Shown: in pieces, positions 63,297 through 64,000 of the stretch | How positions within the stretch are numbered: position 1 is the stretch's first letter | Layout of the letters: the number at the start of each line of letters is the position of its first letter | Assembly: GCF_042432445.1 (NCBI RefSeq) | Contig: NZ_JBHLXE010000090.1 | Span: forward strand, 3,011-67,010 | DNA length: 64,000 nt | From: Thorsellia kenyensis | GTDB taxonomy: Bacteria > Pseudomonadota > Gammaproteobacteria > Enterobacterales > Thorselliaceae | Direction of reading: 5' to 3' | The notes under the pieces: generated by a model | Database searches by the model: none | What the model saw: the letters and a program-made list of their open reading frames with translations, nothing else | What the model was told of the DNA's origin: nothing | Position numbers and translations under genes: made by a program

Positions 63297-64000
63297 ATGA
63301 ACAAAATTTATAAAGTTATTTGGAATTATGCACTTAACTGTTACACAGTATGTGGAGAATTAAGTAAGCGTGCCAAAAAATTTTCCTTTGTTTCTTTGGT
63401 TACCAGCCCCAAAAATATTTCAAGTAGCTATAGAAAATACCTCTTAATCTCCATTCCTCTTTTGTTTCCAATTTATGCATTTAGTAATGATTTAGTGGTG
63501 TCAATTACCCCTCCTCCGACAAATACAATACCTAGTGTTGGACTATTAGATCCTTTACTTGGACCTGTAAATAATATAATTACTACCTTAAATAAAACTA
63601 ATAAAACTGTAATAGATTTAACAGCCGCAACTAAATCTATTGTTGATGCTATTAATTTAACGAATCAAAATATAGTTTCTATAGAAACGGATATTGATAA
63701 TATTAATGCAGCACTGTCAGTCCCTGAATTATCACTAGGTGAAAATGCAGTGGTTGATGCGAGTGCTTCAAATGCATTAGCTATCGGTACTAATGCAAGT
63801 GTTGGTGAGAACGCAAATTCTGCTCTAGCATTAGGCGTTAATGCAACTATAGCAGAAAGTGCAGTTTCATCTATCGGCATAGGTTCAGGGGCTCTTATAG
63901 AAGCAGCGACTAGTGTTGGTCTAGGAGATAATGCATCGATTGGTACAGGCTCGATTGACAGTCTTGCTTTAGGCAGCAGCGCTGCTATAGGTACCGGCTC
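63297..64000 (+). CDS. Trimeric autotransporter adhesin, YadA-like head (partial, C-terminus outside window)
   Basis: The frame is open from ATG 63297 to the window end, 234 residues. The N-terminus MNKIYKVIWNYALNCYTV followed by a basic region is an extended signal peptide of type V secretion, with a hydrophobic core at about 50-62 ending YAFSND. A stalk-like segment (about 85-140) is followed from about 143 by YadA head repeats such as SNALAIGTNASVGENANSAL and SIDSLALGSSAAIGTGS. These build a left-handed beta-roll. The anchor domain lies beyond position 64000. The protein should be a surface adhesin assembled with BamA. Confidence 0.92.
   Translation, partial: MNKIYKVIWNYALNCYTVCGELSKRAKKFSFVSLVTSPKNISSSYRKYLLISIPLLFPIYAFSNDLVVSITPPPTNTIPSVGLLDPLLGPVNNIITTLNKTNKTVIDLTAATKSIVDAINLTNQNIVSIETDIDNINAALSVPELSLGENAVVDASASNALAIGTNASVGENANSALALGVNATIAESAVSSIGIGSGALIEAATSVGLGDNASIGTGSIDSLALGSSAAIGTG

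Overview
The window is an AT-rich (roughly 35% GC by eye), gene-dense chromosomal segment of a gammaproteobacterium related to Enterobacterales. The main evidence is gene order: rpsB-tsf-pyrH-frr-dxr-uppS-cdsA-rseP-bamA-skp-lpxD-fabZ-lpxA-lpxB, ffh/rpsP-rimM-trmD-rplS, accD-folC-dedD-cvpA-purF preceded by dedA and truA, yrdD-tsaC, and divergent dnaQ/rnhA. Enterobacterial common antigen (ECA) genes and an ArcZ-type small RNA support the same placement. The low GC and rearranged neighbourhoods would suit an Orbaceae-like lineage (Gilliamella/Orbus relatives), but that is an inference. I see no rRNA, tRNA, CRISPR, prophage or insertion sequence.

Layout. 1-2389 (minus): a TVP38/TMEM64-disulfide oxidoreductase fusion cut by the window edge, then a periplasmic MsrAB. 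2628-10331: a lipid-modification island consisting of a DUF1365 protein and an FAD amine-oxidase-like protein (minus), divergent from a cyclopropane-fatty-acid-synthase-like methyltransferase, a DUF3833 lipoprotein, a short-chain dehydrogenase and an OmpR-type two-component system. The divergent intergenic region carries 11.5 copies of a 7-bp tandem repeat. 10332-25224: an rpsB leader, then the large translation, nucleotide, isoprenoid, phospholipid and lipid A superoperon. 25291-28528: wecF-wzyE-wecG, the last steps of ECA assembly, placed directly behind lpxB. 28554-31482: yrdD, tsaC and a convergent AbgT transporter. 31960-35553: ffh and the rpsP operon with a strong terminator. 35794-41301: erpA, a J-domain protein, pepT, recX, a DUF1145 protein, dnaQ and rnhA. 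41393-50032: mioC and psd, facing the purF-cvpA-dedD-folC-accD-dedA-truA block. 50211-55966: an ABC exporter, envC, the unlabelled ArcZ-like sRNA and a chemoreceptor. 56152-62899: glnA and typA separated by a VOC protein, a LysR regulator and an RDD membrane protein. 63297-end: the start of a trimeric autotransporter adhesin.

Much of the window concerns the envelope. CdsA and Psd serve phospholipid synthesis, UppS supplies the lipid carrier, LpxD/A/B make lipid A, WecF/WzyE/WecG make ECA, BamA/Skp insert outer-membrane proteins, RseP acts in envelope stress signalling, EnvC serves septal cleavage, and the Cfa-like cluster probably modifies fatty acyl chains.

The best candidates for something undescribed are the arcZ homologue at about 53562-53637 with an FNR-like box about 60 bp upstream of its predicted start, the 7-bp repeat between the divergent lipid-modification genes, and the relocated ECA genes. 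Non-ATG starts are frequent (fabZ, rnhA and wecG with TTG; cdsA, skp, wzyE, dedD, cvpA, typA and the ABC exporter with GTG), and several longest-frame starts were shortened using ribosome binding sites and family lengths.
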